Below are positions 35,518 to 47,791 of a DNA stretch of 64,000 nucleotides, in pieces. Both the position numbers and the translations under genes were made by a program. A model generated the notes under the pieces. It was not told the DNA's origin, did not search any database, and was given only the letters and a program-made list of their open reading frames with translations. The stretch lies in contig NC_133666.1 of assembly GCF_037893015.1 (NCBI RefSeq), positions 256,686,294 to 256,750,293 of the forward strand, given 5' to 3'. The number at the start of each line of letters is the position of its first letter. Positions within the stretch are counted from its first letter, which is position 1. The DNA is from Macrotis lagotis. Taxonomy: Eukaryota > Chordata > Mammalia > Peramelemorphia > Peramelidae.

Positions 35518-37229
35518 ATGCAGTGGCTTGTAATTTCCTTCTAGGAAAAGACTGTGTCACTTTTCATTGTCTTATCCCCAGTATTTAGCACATGGTCATA
35601 TATATCCCAAGGTTTTATTCAAGATTTTTAAGTGAATTGAATATGTAAGTGAACATTCCTCTTACATTTTTTATATTCTTTAGAAATGCTTTCACAACTG
35701 TTATCTCATATGATTTCTGACAGTGCCTTATATGAGCTAGGGATTAACGTAAACATTTTTAAATAAGAGGAAATTGGAACAGAGTTCTAGGAGCCTTCCT
35801 TAAAGTCCCTCATTAGTTAGAACAAAAATTTTGATCTATGGATTGTGACTATCAGAAATTCTGGGACCCTACCCATAATTACTTTCCTTAGGATGAACTA
35901 AAAATGGAATTGATTTGTAGCATTTCATGTCCATGGATTCCACACTGGATTGAATTAGTCTATAGTGTGTGTATATAACCTATGACATCAATGACACCTG
36001 GTGGTGCCTAAGGTAATTGTATCTTTTTTCTTTTAATCTTCTGCCCTGCTCCCTCTTGTTTCCTTATTCTCCTCTTTCTTCTCTACTTCTTGTCTTCTTT
36101 TCCTCTCTGTCTACAGATTAAACCCACAGTAGTATCAGATAGCAGTTTTACTGAGATCACTCAGAGTTAAAATAGTGGCAGACCTTTGCTCTCTTGCAAA
36201 GTTAGTCTCAATTTAATAAAATTCCTTCAAACAAAATTAAAATCTTTCTGGACCCAGAGTTCAATAGCGTTTTAGTACCTAATTGCTAGATATCAAATTA
36301 TAATTTTCTTGAAGGCAAGATTATGTCTTCTGTGTCCTTTAAATCCCTAAGATGGCTTTGAGAATAAAGTGCTCTGAACCTAGTAGGTCCTCAGTAAATT
36401 CTGCTGACTGACTCACTGTGAAGATTGTCCTTTTGCCTAAGCATTAAGCATGGTTCCAGAGTCCCCAAAGAGCATCAGTCACCTTGGCTGACATCATCTC
36501 ATATTTTTCATTCTCCCCACCTCATCTCAACATGATGAGAGGTTATTACCACTATGACTTATTCCCTGCCTTCAAGTCATGCTGTCCCCTTGGTAATAGA
36601 TGCACAGAAATGTAAGACTTTCTGTCTATTTGCTATAATGACGTCTTCTAATTCTTTGTGAGCTGTTGTTTTTTCCCTGTCACCATGCTCTTATTGCATT
36701 ATAAATGTATTTTAGTCTTTGTGATGCGTGCTTTTTTTCATTTGACTCAGATATTCCCTTATACTGTTCCTGTAACTCCCCTAATCAGATGCTGAATCCA
36801 CTGGGGCTTCAGTAGCTAATGCTCTTTTCACAGGGCCTGAGTTCATTCTGTATTTTCCAGGATGCTGATTTATTTGTTACTCATTAGACCATCTTGGGCT
36901 TCCTTGGTCCCAGTAGGTTTTGAATTGACTTCTAACTTTGTCTTGGCATTTCTCCATCTTTTCCCTGCTGTGATTACACTTCATTTACACAATATTATGT
37001 GTGTATTTGTCATCATGGTACTGAAGTATCTTGGGGAAAGGGAGCTCATGTTTTCATGGACACAAGGGAGAGGAGGGAGGGTGGAGATACTCTCAATGGA
37101 ACTCAGTGACTTGACATGATATGCTGTCTCAGAAAAGGGGATACAATTAGACAGGGACATAGTGACAGGGTATAGAGAGGGAAAAGAGGAAAAGGAGGGA
37201 GAGGTAAATAAAGAGTTCATCTGGGTTGC

Positions 37230-37420
37230 AAGAAATAAAAATAATTGACATTTGCAAACTATTTTAAGGCAAGAATATGTCTATTTTTCACATAAGGAAA
37301 CAGCCTCAGAGGAATCAAATAACTTGCTCAATGTCACACAGTTGGGTCTGAAGAAAGAAGTGAACAAAGGTCTCCCCAAATGCTAGTCCAACCCTCTTGT
37401 CTGCTGTGATGTCAAACTCA
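37230..37420 (-). mobile_element. MIR-like CORE-SINE, antisense
   Basis: 'cataaggaaacagcctcagag' and 'cttgctcaatgtcacacagtt'. Confidence 0.7.
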
Positions 37421-38134
37421 AATAAAAATACTAAACCATAGGTAAGGATCCCTTTGAGTTGTATATTGACTTAGAGAAGCACATTTTGACATTATCGATA
37501 TTCTAGTGTATTTCTTTAAAATTATAAAATTCCATTATTTTTAATATGTTTGTCAAATATCTGCCAATTAAATCTTAATCTACTTGGCACCAGTGAAGAA
37601 GAATGTTTAGTGCTACATCACACAGCTCCTTGAAAGTAAAGATATGCAACACCTCACACCCTATACCAAGATAAGATCCAAATGGGTACAAGATTAAGAC
37701 ATAAAAGACAATATTATAAGCAAACTAGGAGATCAAGGAATGGTTTACCTATCAGATCTATGGCAAGGGAAGCAGTTTATGACTAAGGAACAGATAGAGA
37801 ACATCATTAAAAACTGGATAATTTTGATAAAGTTGATAAATTTATTAAAAAAAAAAACCAAGCCATTGCCCAATTGACAAATGGTCAAAGGTTATCAAAG
37901 GCAATTTACAGATGAGGAAGTCAAAGCTATTTATTTTCATAAGGAAAAATTGCTCTAAATCTTTATTGATTAGAGAAATGCAAATTAAAGCAGCTCTGAG
38001 GTACTATCTCACACCTATCAGATTGGCCTAAATGACCAGAAAGGACAATGTTCAATGTTGGAAGGGATGTGGGAAATCTGGGACACTAATACATTGTTGC
38101 TGCAGCTGTAAACTTATCCAACCTTTCTGGAGAG

Positions 38135-38532
38135 TGTGTGGGATAAAGTTGAGATTTCTTCAGTAAAATATTACAGATTGAATCTGGTTAGCTTTGTGCC
38201 CCTCCTCCCTTGACAAAGCAAACTTCTGGGATACTGTTGAAGAGTCAAATGACTTCATTTTATCTGTTGAAGTCTGGAGAATCATTCAATTCCTGGAACT
38301 AAAGAGATAATCCGGTTTCAGTTTGAATTTTATGTTACTTTCCCTAAAGTAGTTCTCATGAGGGTGGGTCAGTGGTCTGGGGAATCTAGTTAGGATAAAT
38401 GTGATTCTTGAACCTTTCACTTTTGCCTCAATCTCTCCAAGTGATTGTGGCCAGTTTCTCCAGAAAGGAATAAAAGCCTTCTCTTCATACCTTGAGAGAT
38501 CTCCCGAATTTAAGTGGTCTTTGTCCCATACA
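38135..38532 (+). mobile_element. Solo LTR inserted in L1, perfect 4-bp duplication
   Basis: 398 bp beginning TGTGTGGG and ending CCCATACA, flanked by agag at 38131-38134 and 38533-38536. Removing the LTR and one agag restores the L1 reading 'ctggagagcaatctgg'. An AATAAA lies at 38469-38474 in the expected R region. The 4-bp duplication and TG...CA ends fit a gamma-type (ERV1) LTR. No internal sequence remains, so it is the product of LTR-LTR recombination. Confidence 0.88.
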
Positions 38533-39103
38533 AGAGCAATCTGGAATTATGCCTAAAGGGCAATAAAAATATGCATACCCTTTGATCCAGCAATACCACT
38601 ACAGGATCTGTACCCTGAAGAGATCATGAAAAAGGGTAAAGACAACACTTGTACAAAAATATTCATAGAAGCCCTGTTTGTGGTGGCAAAGAATTGGAAA
38701 TTGAGTGAATGTCCATCAACTGGGGAATGGCTGAACAAATTGTGGTATATGTATATTATGGAACACTATTATTCTATTAGAAACCAGGAGGCATGAGAAT
38801 TCAGAGAAGCCTGGAAGGATTTGCATGAACTGATGCTGAGCGAGATGAGCAGAACCAGAACATTGTACATCCTAACAGCTACATGGGGGTGATGATCAAC
38901 CTGCTCATTCCATCAATGAAATAAATAATCAGGGACACTTTTAGAGTACCTGTGGATGGAGAATACCATCTGTATCCAGAGAAAGAACTGTGGAGTTTAA
39001 ACAAAGACCAAAGTCTATTAACTTCATTTTTTTTAAAAGTGTTTTACTACAAAATTTTGCTATCTCTAATATTTTATTTTCTCCTCAGGGATATGATTTT
39101 TCT

Positions 39104-39138
39104 ATCGCTTCTCGGCCTTTTGGCTAAGATCATGTGTA
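39104..39138 (+). pseudogene. 5' fragment of U2 snRNA, retro-inserted, 3'-truncated
   Basis: The 35 bases match U2 snRNA nucleotides 1-35, beginning ATCGCTTCTCGGCCTTTTGG, with one mismatch at 39133 (t for A). The match starts at nucleotide +1 and stops after GTGTA. There is no poly(A). Flanks ggatatgatttttct (39089-39103) and ggatatgatttctct (39140-39154) agree at 14 of 15 bases. The second L1 copy in the window (minus strand, 42944-42958) has this 15-mer once with no U2. Known 3'-truncated U-RNA pseudogenes flanked by direct repeats have the same form. It is too short to be functional and lacks the snRNA promoter. Confidence 0.93.
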
Positions 39139-39583
39139 AGGATATGATTTCTCTCTCAACACATTCAATTTTGATCAATGTATAGCATGGAAACAATGTA
39201 AAGATTATCAGACTGCCTTCTGTGGGGAGAGGGGAGGGAAGGGAGGGGAGGGGAAAAATTGTAAAATTCAAAACCTTACCCAAAACTACTACTGTATAGA
39301 ATTGGAAAACAAATAAAATATTAATTTAAAAAATATAAAAAAAAGAAAAAAAGAGAAGGTATGGGATTAAATTGTAGTAGTCTACCTCTGGCATGACCCC
39401 CAGCAGGTATAAATGCTGCATTAATTAAAGATACCAGAGAAAGGTCTTGCTGTGTCACCCAATTCTTTTAGAATGGTACTTAATTTACCTGAATAAAAGC
39501 TACAATCTCATTTCTTCCACAACATACAATTCAGTTCAACAACCTTTACTAAACACTTACTCACCTGGGGTGGGTAACAGTTT

Positions 39584-39698
39584 TCTTTTTTTTTTTTGCA
39601 AGGCAAATGGTGTTAAGTGACTTACCCAAGGCCACACAGCTAGATAATTATTAAGTGTCTGAGAGGGGATTTGAACCCAGGTACTCCTGACTCCAAGG
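39584..39698 (-). mobile_element. WSINE1-like SINE, antisense, head-truncated
   Basis: T-run, 'gcaaggcaaatggtgttaag', 'cacacagctagataattatt' and 'ggtactcctgactccaag', then stops before the usual head. Confidence 0.9.
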
Positions 39699-39774
39699 TC
39701 GGTTACAAAATTATTCCTATTAGAATGTAAGCTTCTCAAGGACAGTGACTATCTTTCTGCTTTTGTTGATACTG

Positions 39775-40025
39775 AGATAGCTGTCACAGAGTCTGGTAGA
39801 GTGCTGGACCTGGAATCAGGAAGACCCAAGTTCAAATTTGCCCTCAGATACTTTCTTTGTGACTGATTAAGTAATTTATGCTCTGTTTGCCTCAGTTTTT
39901 CCATCTGTGAGTAGTAAGATCACCTCCCTCCCACTTTTATTGTGAGGATCAAAATGGAAGATAATTGCAAAGTGCTTACCAGTGGTCTGGCACATAAATC
40001 CTATAAAAAATTAACTACTATTATT
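39775..40025 (+). mobile_element. MIR/Ther-like CORE-SINE, sense, near full length
   Basis: 'tggacctggaatcaggaaga', 'tgcctcagtttttccatctg', 'tattgtgaggatcaaaatgg' and 'gcaaagtgcttaccagtgg'. Confidence 0.8.
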
Positions 40026-41299
40026 ACCTCCCAGGTAGATAGTTGTACAACATTATATACCTTAGGTATGATGGTGAGGTGAGGTAGAAGAGGTGGAGTT
40101 ATGCCTCACCTCTGATTGTAAGAGGTGTGTCATTTCTCTACTTCCTCTGCTTCACCTCACTGCATGATTATTATTTTCATACATAATCACTTAATAAAAT
40201 GCTTGCTGGTTGTATCTAATGTCAATTAAATTCCAGGCATGGACATAATCTGGGCAAAGATGTGTAGATAGGAAATAAATAAAGGGACATGTGGGAGGGA
40301 CAGCTGGAAGGTCAAGATTGGCCAGAAATGAAAAATATGCCATCAGTTCAGAAAGAGAAATTGAAAACAAATGGTAAAAGGTTATAAATGACAGAGGAGT
40401 TCCTCCTTTCTATTCAAGATTAACAGGGAGTCTCTGAAGTTTTTTTGATTAGTCAGCTCTGCTTTGGGCATCTCTGTATGGTGGCAGTCTGGGGGATGGT
40501 TTGAAGAAAAGAGGCACTCAAAGGATAAACAAAAAACTGCCCAGTTCTTCAAAATCACTTTTTTGCCTAATAGAGCCTAGACTTCTCTTTAAGTATGGGT
40601 TTTAGCCTTACATTATTGTAATTAAATGTAATCGGATTATTAAATTAAATTGTATGGATACAATAAGAAAGAACCATTTTAGCATCATTTTTCTTCATTT
40701 CTTTGGCAATTTTTTTTAATCCTGTGAAGTAGCAAAGGCAGCCAGGTAGACCATGCCAATCAAGCTTATTGGACCTCTACAACTCAGCAGGACAATAGAG
40801 AAAGAAAGGAGGTAGCTCCACTGAAGCCATCATTAAGTGCTGAGGGTAATTAGCATTTACTTAATTGGTAAAGAGAAGCTATAGTCATCACAAATTCTAA
40901 TCTCTCAGTACCCACACTAGGGCTCACTTTAAAATTAGTTCAAAGACTTTTTTTCCCTTCTAGAAACTACTCTCAAGCCTAGAAAGTGACCACTAGGTTC
41001 CTTTGCTATACTGAGGGGAAAATTTATATTATAATCACAGTTTGAGATACTCAAAATATATTTCATATATGCTCTATTCATGATGAATGATTGTCTATGA
41101 GGTAGCAGGAGAAAAACAAATGAAATGGATCCCTACTCAAGTTGATTTTCAATTTTTGCTTCAACATTGCTTCCTATTTTTTTTTCCTAGAGATACCCAC
41201 TAAAAGCCAAGCTGATGGATAATAGGGGGTGGGGGAGAATCCTTTTCTGGGTAGGAATGTTAATGAACAAAGAAATATTATTTTAATAATAATAATTTT

Positions 41300-41538
41300 A
41301 TTGTTCACTATTCCAGTCACATCACACTCTTAGTGACCCCATTTGGGGTTTTCTTGGTACAGATACTGGAATGGTTTGCATTTCCTTCATCAGTTCATTT
41401 TACAGATGAGGGAACTGAGACAAACAGGGCTAAATAACTTGCTAGTAAATCACATAGCTAGTAAATGTTGAGGTAGGATTTGATCTCAGATTGTCCTGCC
41501 TCCAGGCCTGGTGTTCTGTCTTGTGTCACCTAGTTGCT
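41300..41538 (-). mobile_element. Mar1-like CORE-SINE, antisense
   Basis: 'ccccatttggggttttcttgg', 'atactggaatggtttgcatt', 'cagatgagggaactgagac' and 'gtgtcacctagttgc'. Confidence 0.87.
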
Positions 41539-41619
41539 GTAAGATCAGGATAGGAAACAACAATTTCCCTAGACCTTTGGAACAATGTTGTTGCTTATGA
41601 AGCTAATAATCAGAGAAAT

Positions 41620-42020
41620 TCCAGTTCTAATACTTTTGACACACGTGACCTTGCCTAAGGCTTTTCATCTCTGTTGGCCTTATCTCAATTTTCTCATCTG
41701 TAAAATAAGATTGGATTACATCAACTTGAAGTCCCCTTCCAACTCCAAACCTCCAAATACTACTTCCTTGCCTTTGCAAAGGTTAAAATAAAACTATGAC
41801 AGTAGGATAATTAAGACATCTTTTCTTCATTTAGAAAACTTCAGAGATTATCACAATGTGAGAAGCATCATCTATTTCAACCCCCCACATTTTACAGATA
41901 ATGGAATTTGAGGCTCAGAGGCTACCTGATTTAAATAATCAAAGTTACCAGGCAACACAGTGAATCAGTGCCTGAAGGGGAGTCAAATTCAAATTTCCTA
42001 TACCCCACAGACTCCCTAAC
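41620..42020. mobile_element. Two MIR-like CORE-SINEs, sense then antisense
   Basis: 41620-41750 sense (cacgtgaccttgcctaaggc, tttctcatctgtaaaataag). 41840-42015 antisense (cattttacagataatggaat, gaggctcagaggc). Confidence 0.65.
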
Positions 42021-42067
42021 TCTGGCAAGACAAGCTATCTAGCATCTTACATTATCTTATGGATAAT

Positions 42068-42331
42068 AATGTTTGTCCTTCAATTTTGAAGAAGACCACT
42101 AGGGAGGTGATGCTATGACAAGCACATGAACTGGATTTGAATGAGGGGGTGCTATGCTAAGTCACCAGCCTCACTTTCTCCTCCAGACTCCTCTGGGTTC
42201 AAGTAACCAAATAGGAATCAGGACAACTGGAGATGGCCCTGGGTGCCAGGCAATTAGGGTTAAGTGATTTGCCCAAGGTCACACAGCTAGTAAATATCAG
42301 GCCAGTGCTCTATCCACTGTATCACACAACT
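42068..42331 (+). mobile_element. Composite marsupial repeat, copy 1
   Basis: Left half 'gtccttcaattttgaagaag', 'gaggtgatgctatgacaagc', 'agtcaccagcctcactttct'. Right half is inverted CORE-SINE (ttaagtgatttgcccaaggt). The same arrangement recurs at 47792-48080, so the fusion is a family trait, not a local accident. Confidence 0.78.
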
Positions 42332-42779
42332 CTTATGGATAAGTTCTTCCTTGATGACTAACTTGCCCTTTTTTTACAGCAGGAAAATGAGAAGTAAAGG
42401 AGAAAAGGAGGAAAACTGGAGGAAGGGAAATGGCCTCAACAGGGCAAAACTGCCCCCATTCAGAAACGGCTTTTGGGGGCAAGTGGGGTACTTCAATTCA
42501 GTTTCCAGCTCCATTTTTTATTGTACACATAGATTTTTTTTTTCTTAATCACAGATCTTCATGTGATCTTTCAATAAGTAACATTAGCAGGATTGATTTT
42601 CCCTATCCTTAGTTTTTTACTGCTTTGTTTGCTTTCTTTTTTTTTTTTAGATTAGTTATTATTTTATTGAAGCCATTGGGGAGGGGTGGCAGATCAGGGA
42701 ACACTGCAGTAGATTTAGGGCCCATGAACCTGAGGTCTGTAAAGTTGTCTTTATTTTTTCCCTAATTTTTTGATAACTG

Positions 42780-43355
42780 CTTTTTTTTTGCCTTCCAACA
42801 ATTTTTTTAAGATTTTATTTATTTTGAGTTTTACAATTTTCCCCCTAATCTTACTTCCCTCCACCGCAACCCCCACAGAAGGCAATTTGCCAGTCTTTAC
42901 ATTATTTCCTTGGTATACATTGATCCAAATTGAATGTGATGAGAGAGAAATCATATCCTTTAGGAAGAAACATAAAATATAAGAGATAGCAAGATCAGAC
43001 AATAAGATATTGGTTTTTTTTTTCCTAATTTAAAGTTAATAGTCCTTGGTCTTTGTTCAAACTCCACAGTTCTTTCTCTGGATACAGATGGCACTCTGCT
43101 TTGCAGACAGCCCACAATTGTTCCTGATTGTTGTACTGATGGAATAAGCTAGTCCTTGAGGATCAAACATCACCCCCATGTTGCTGTTAAGGTATACAGT
43201 GTTTTTCTGGTTCTGCTCATCTCACTCGGCATCAGTTCATGCAAATCCCTCCAGGCTTCCCTGAATTCCCATCCCTCCTGGTTTCTAATAGAACAATAGT
43301 GTTTCATGACATACATAGACCAGTTTGCTAAGCCATTCCCCAAATGAAGGAGTTT
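42780..43355 (-). mobile_element. L1 3' end, minus strand, lacking the U2 fragment
   Basis: Reverse complement of the 38.7-39.3 kb L1 part: 'ggtttctaatagaacaatag', 'ctcatctcactcggcatcag', 'cagttctttctctggataca' and the stretch over 42944-42958 that is the intact target of the U2 insertion. Ends at an oligo-T (its poly(A)). 5'-truncated at about 43355. Confidence 0.88.
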
Positions 43356-44564
43356 ACTTGCTTTCTTGAAGAAGTTTCATTAATTTAGTCAGTAGTGACT
43401 GTTTTTTTTTCTGAAGTTCCCCCTTGTTTCCCCACCTCAACATTTATGAATTTGAAAATAACCTTCTCTGAATGCCTTAAATATACTGCAACTCTTAATT
43501 CCCCCAAGGCTTCTCTTGAAGTTTAATATCCTTATGCTGTAGTATGTGAGTCTCTCTTCCTCTCCTGATTTCTGCCCAACCATGGCCATTAGTGACAAGT
43601 GCTCCCATCATTCTCAATCAGGGCTGCCCTGTCAGTCAGGAATAGATCTGGTACATATTATTATGCATGTAGGCTTCTGGGAACAGACAGAAGGTTTTAT
43701 TCTCCAGTTTCCAATGACACTATCAGAGAGAACAGATAGGTAGTAGTGGCACCAGCTGATGTTTCTAATGTTTTTTCTGAGGATAGGCACATGAACTAGG
43801 AAACCACACAAATAAGCAAAGAGATCTAACTAGTAATTATAGATATATTCACTTAATAGCAATGGAGAAAAGAAAAGTGGCAGGAAAAACTAGGAATGAT
43901 TTTTATAGCCCCCTACCATGTGGGTCCCTAGAAAACTTCTCTAATCTGAAAGCACTCTCTGGATTAGCATCTACCTCAAATTTTAGTTAATGAATCCCCA
44001 GTAAGGTGTATATTTTTACTAGCCAGTGAAATATGAAACAAATGGGCATTTAATTAAACAGCATAAGAAATAAGGTAAAAAAAGAAGATTCTCCTTCATA
44101 AATATTTGATAGACACTCTTCCATGGGTTACCATATTATAAATAGGGGGATGATACATGCATGCCAGGAACACAACTGCATGGCTTATATGCAAAGAAAA
44201 TGCCTTTGAGTAGAGAATATGCAAGCCTACATGGCCAGAGTATCTTAGACCTACAATAATGCAAAGCCATCATATGGTGATGTCATTATGCTTCTCTGTG
44301 CTAGGCACTGTCTCCAGTGGATATTCTATTGTTTCTGCTGGATGTTATACCCTAGCTGTTCTTTGTGTTGCCTGGTCTAGGTAACCTGACTGTTCTTTTG
44401 GTGGCCAAGCTGCTATCTTCTGAGGTTCAGCTATTTAGCTTCTATAATATAGCTTTTCATTGTATGGTGTGGTAGCTATAGAAATTCTCCACTGCCAAGG
44501 AAAGGTAAACTTTTAGTGTATTGCCTAGGGCTAACCACCACTGTTCTTTTGGGATAATCTTTTG

Positions 44565-44705
44565 GGAGGGAGTTGGGGATTTGTGAGACAATGGGGTTAA
44601 GTGACTTGCCCAAGGTCATACAGCTAGTAAGTATCAAGTGTTTGGAGTCAAATTTGAACTCAGGTATTCCCAAGTCCTAGCTGGTGCTCTAACCAGCTAC
44701 TTTCC
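44565..44705 (-). mobile_element. tRNA-derived SINE, antisense, diverged
   Basis: 'caatggggttaagtgacttg', 'catacagctagtaagtatca' and 'ggtgctctaaccagcta'. Between WSINE1-like and CORE-SINE in detail; family uncertain. Confidence 0.75.
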
Positions 44706-45274
44706 TCTCCTACTCTTTTGAATAGAGCCAACAGGCATATATTGACTTGATATTAGAAAATTCCTTTTAATGCCTATTTAAATTGCTAGTTGTGATTTTT
44801 CCATTCCCCCCAAAACCAATTTCAGGGATAATGCCCTCTAAATCTCATAGGATTTATTCTGGATCTGAGGTAATCAAGCTCTTCCATTGCCCTTGCTTCT
44901 CCTCAATTGACATGCAAATAAATTTAGGCATGAGAACAAAAAGGACTGGAGGAAACTGACAAGCCATCTGCTTCCCCCCACACACTACCCATCCACCCAT
45001 TCATTCTACACCTCTATTTTTTTATGTATACCTGATACAAAATTGATTGCAAACTTTATTTATACCATGTATACAACTTAGAATTTTTAGATTTTTTTAA
45101 ACCATGATGAGTTCATGAAACTTTCTCCCAAGAAGTAAAAGAATTATAATTTTTTTCAATGAAGATACATCTTCTAAAGTATTGCTTTGGTCATTAGAAA
45201 CATGAGGATTGAAAAGAAATGGCTTCAACATATATTTACAGCTTCATGAATTTTAGGGGCTTTTGTTGTCTGGT

Positions 45275-45505
45275 AATTTTCAGTTAACTTTTTTGAAACC
45301 CCTTTGGGTCTCAATACTGGTGTTGTTTACCATTTTTTTCTCTAGCTCATTTTATAGATGAGAAAACTGAGGCAAACAGTTAAGTGACTTGTCCAGATAG
45401 TAAGTCAAGCAACTAGGAAATATCTGAGACCAGATTTGAACTCAGCAAGATGAATCTTCCTGACTTGAGGCCTGTATCTATCCACTTGGCAACCTAATTG
45501 CCCTT
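45275..45505 (-). mobile_element. Mar1-like CORE-SINE, antisense
   Basis: 'cccctttgggtctcaatact', 'ttatagatgagaaaactgag' and 'aacctaattgccct'. Confidence 0.82.
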
Positions 45506-46166
45506 GAGGGACTTTGACAAACTTTAATTTCATAACAGACAATCTCACATCCCACTTTCTATTGCTACTCAGTAAGGTTACAAATATGATGGAAGATCAC
45601 AAAAATGGATAAACAACAGATGTAAGGCCTGGAGGAAACAAAATATGGGGGAAAGGCTGGCAGGTTTTATTGCTCTTGTAACTCTGAGCTGATCAAGTTG
45701 AAGTAGCTGCTTAGGCCTGTTCCACAACTTTCTAAGATCTTTCAAAACTCAGATCTTTGGGGAGATCAGCCCTCAACTATTTCAGGAAACAACTCCAAGA
45801 AAACAGTATTACTTGACCTTGGCTGTATTTTACACAATGATCACTGTATTTCTGTTAGGCATAATCATAGTCTCCTTTCCATTCCTGTGCTTTAAAACCC
45901 AAGCTAAGTTCATGTGGTTATGTGAGAAAGGCCCTTTTCAGGCTTCAGTTCTGTACAGAACTTCCATGCTAGGACAACTCAGAAAATGTAAAAAACTATG
46001 CTGCCAAAAAACCAGGCAAACTTGACCCCAAAGCCTCTCTGAACTTTGGCTTCCTAGATGTATACAATGGTAAGAACCATCATACCAGCAAAGCCTGTCT
46101 CATGTGACTGCTATGAAAACTGAGTATAACAACTGTAGTTAAAGGAGAAATATTTGTCTAACTTTT

Positions 46167-46320
46167 TTTTTAGGTTTTTGCAAGGTAAATGGGGTTAAGT
46201 GGCTTGCCCAAGGCCACACGGCTAGGTAATTATTAAGTGTCTGAGACTGGATTTGAACCCAGGTACTCCTGACTCCAGGGCTGGTGCTTTATCCACTTAG
46301 GCTGGCCACCCAGTGGCCCC
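46167..46320 (-). mobile_element. WSINE1-like SINE, antisense, with target-site duplication
   Basis: 'aggtttttgcaaggtaaatg' to a damaged head. Flanks tgtctaactttt (46155-46166) and tgtctaaactttt (46321-46333) differ by one inserted base. Confidence 0.92.
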
Positions 46321-46915
46321 TGTCTAAACTTTTAAAATTGCTTGTTTCTGGGCCTTGGATTCCCTCTCCATTATTCAGCATAATCCTGTCCTCAAATGTA
46401 AATTAACTAAAATAATAGAAAGGAACCTCCACCCATTTCCCCCTACCCCCTCCTCTACTTTCCTGGTTTTTAGACTCACAAGGTGGTTATCTAACTCCAG
46501 TGGCATCTGGGTGGGTTACTCTTTGACCTCCTCCCCCTCACTCCTCCCTGCACTGGAGGTGAGCAAGAATCTCTGTAAAAGTTTGGGCAACACCTTCCTC
46601 CACACTGGATTCCTGTGGGTTCAAGCCCAATCACATCCTGTGGCTGTTTCTTCTCCTTTCTTCTTTTTCTTTAAGCTCTTTAACCTTAACTTTTTAAATT
46701 AGCCCCTGTCCTTTGAGGAGTTCACTATCTTACTGCCTCACCAGAGAGCCTAATATGTAAGCTGTTTGTGGTCAACCATGAACTTTATTTAGTAACATGC
46801 GAACTTTGCGGTAACTGTGAATTAAAATCTAAGTCTTTCGTACCTCCTAAATCAGATGACTAAGTATTTTTCATTTAGAACAAGTCCCCTTTCTCTGAAG
46901 TCACCCCATTTTTCA

Positions 46916-47110
46916 CATCATCATCATCATCATCATCATCATCACCACTATCACAGATCAGGTACTATATGATAGGTTCTTTTGCAGTGGCAGAAACTGA
47001 GACAAGCAGAGATTGAGTTGTACTTTGAAATTGCTTGAGACCAGATTTGAACAATGATCTTCCTTATTCTAGGACTGATGCTCTATTCACTCTGCCATCT
47101 AACTAGCCCC
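46916..47110. repeat. (CAT)n microsatellite followed by antisense CORE-SINE
   Basis: About nine CAT units at 46916-46943, then an inverted, diverged CORE-SINE (gcttgagaccagatttgaac, ctgccatctaactagcccc). Confidence 0.75.
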
Positions 47111-47599
47111 AAATGATGTATAGGGAATATTTTCCTAATCTTTAGTTACTATATCATATCAACTATTATTTTTATCACTATAAACATAAAAACAAAATAC
47201 TTTTATATTTGTGATCACTAAGACAACTAGACAGTCTTTAATATATAAAAAAAGGAATTATAAAATGACAAAATTCAAATGTACATGGGGTTGTAATAGT
47301 TCTGAAAGGGACAAAGTATAATCCATCTGGAAACATTTCATTTTCTTATAACAATAACACAAGTTATTTCATCATTTCACAAATATCCATAAAGTCAAAT
47401 CCTGAAATTTATGGATTATATATTGTATATGTACATGTATATAGAAAAAGTGAAGACCATCAATACAGAAAGTTTTAAATTATGAACTCCACTTGAGTTT
47501 TCTATGTTGCTAGAAGGTAGTATTTTTCCTTCTCAAAAAAGCATCAGTTTGATGAAGGGAGTTTCTACATATAATAAATAATAAACCTCATTTACTTAG

Positions 47600-47780
47600 C
47601 AATTTAGCAAAATAAAATTATTTATGTAGTGCTTTACTTATATCATTTGGTCCTCCACAACCTTGTGAGATGGTTGCTTTTTATTTAACCTCTATTTTCT
47701 TGAAAACAAAACTGAAGGCTCAAAAAGTTTGGATGCCTTACTCGGGTTCCAATAAGTGTCTGAAGGGGTATTTGAATCTG
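47600..47780 (-). mobile_element. MIR-like CORE-SINE, antisense
   Basis: 'cacaaccttgtgagatggttg', 'gaaaacaaaactgaaggctc' and 'aagtgtctgaaggggtattt'. Confidence 0.68.
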
Positions 47781-47791
47781 ATTATTATCTT

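Larger units (their letters stand above)
37645..39355 (+). mobile_element. 5'-truncated L1 (ORF2 C-terminus and 3'UTR) carrying two later insertions
   Basis: Left part 37645-38134 has L1 ORF2 C-terminal blocks (accctataccaagataagat, gcccaattgacaaatggtca, gaggtactatctcacacct). It breaks at 38134 and resumes at 38533 with 'caataaaaatatgcataccc' and 'tttgatccagcaataccact', then a 3'UTR, a G-rich tract at 39221-39256, 'aaataaaatattaa' and an A-rich tail. Frames hold stops, so it is inactive. The break is a solo LTR and the 3'UTR contains a U2 snRNA fragment, both listed separately. Confidence 0.88.

Noticed and set aside
39104..39138. Functional U2 snRNA gene
   Set aside because: Only 35 of about 190 nt are present, with no snRNA promoter or 3' box.
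38952..39185. Open frame of 77 codons ending in STHSILINV
   Set aside because: It is L1 3'UTR plus the U2 fragment; no L1 protein is encoded there.
45813..46025. Hydrophobic open frame that looked like a retroviral envelope membrane segment
   Set aside because: No flanking envelope motifs, no LTR and no homology that I can recall; a hydrophobic stretch of this length is common by chance.
46740..46830. Minus-strand segment with good acceptor (gattttaattcacag) and donor (CTCTG|gtgagg)
   Set aside because: All three frames contain stops, so it cannot be a coding exon.
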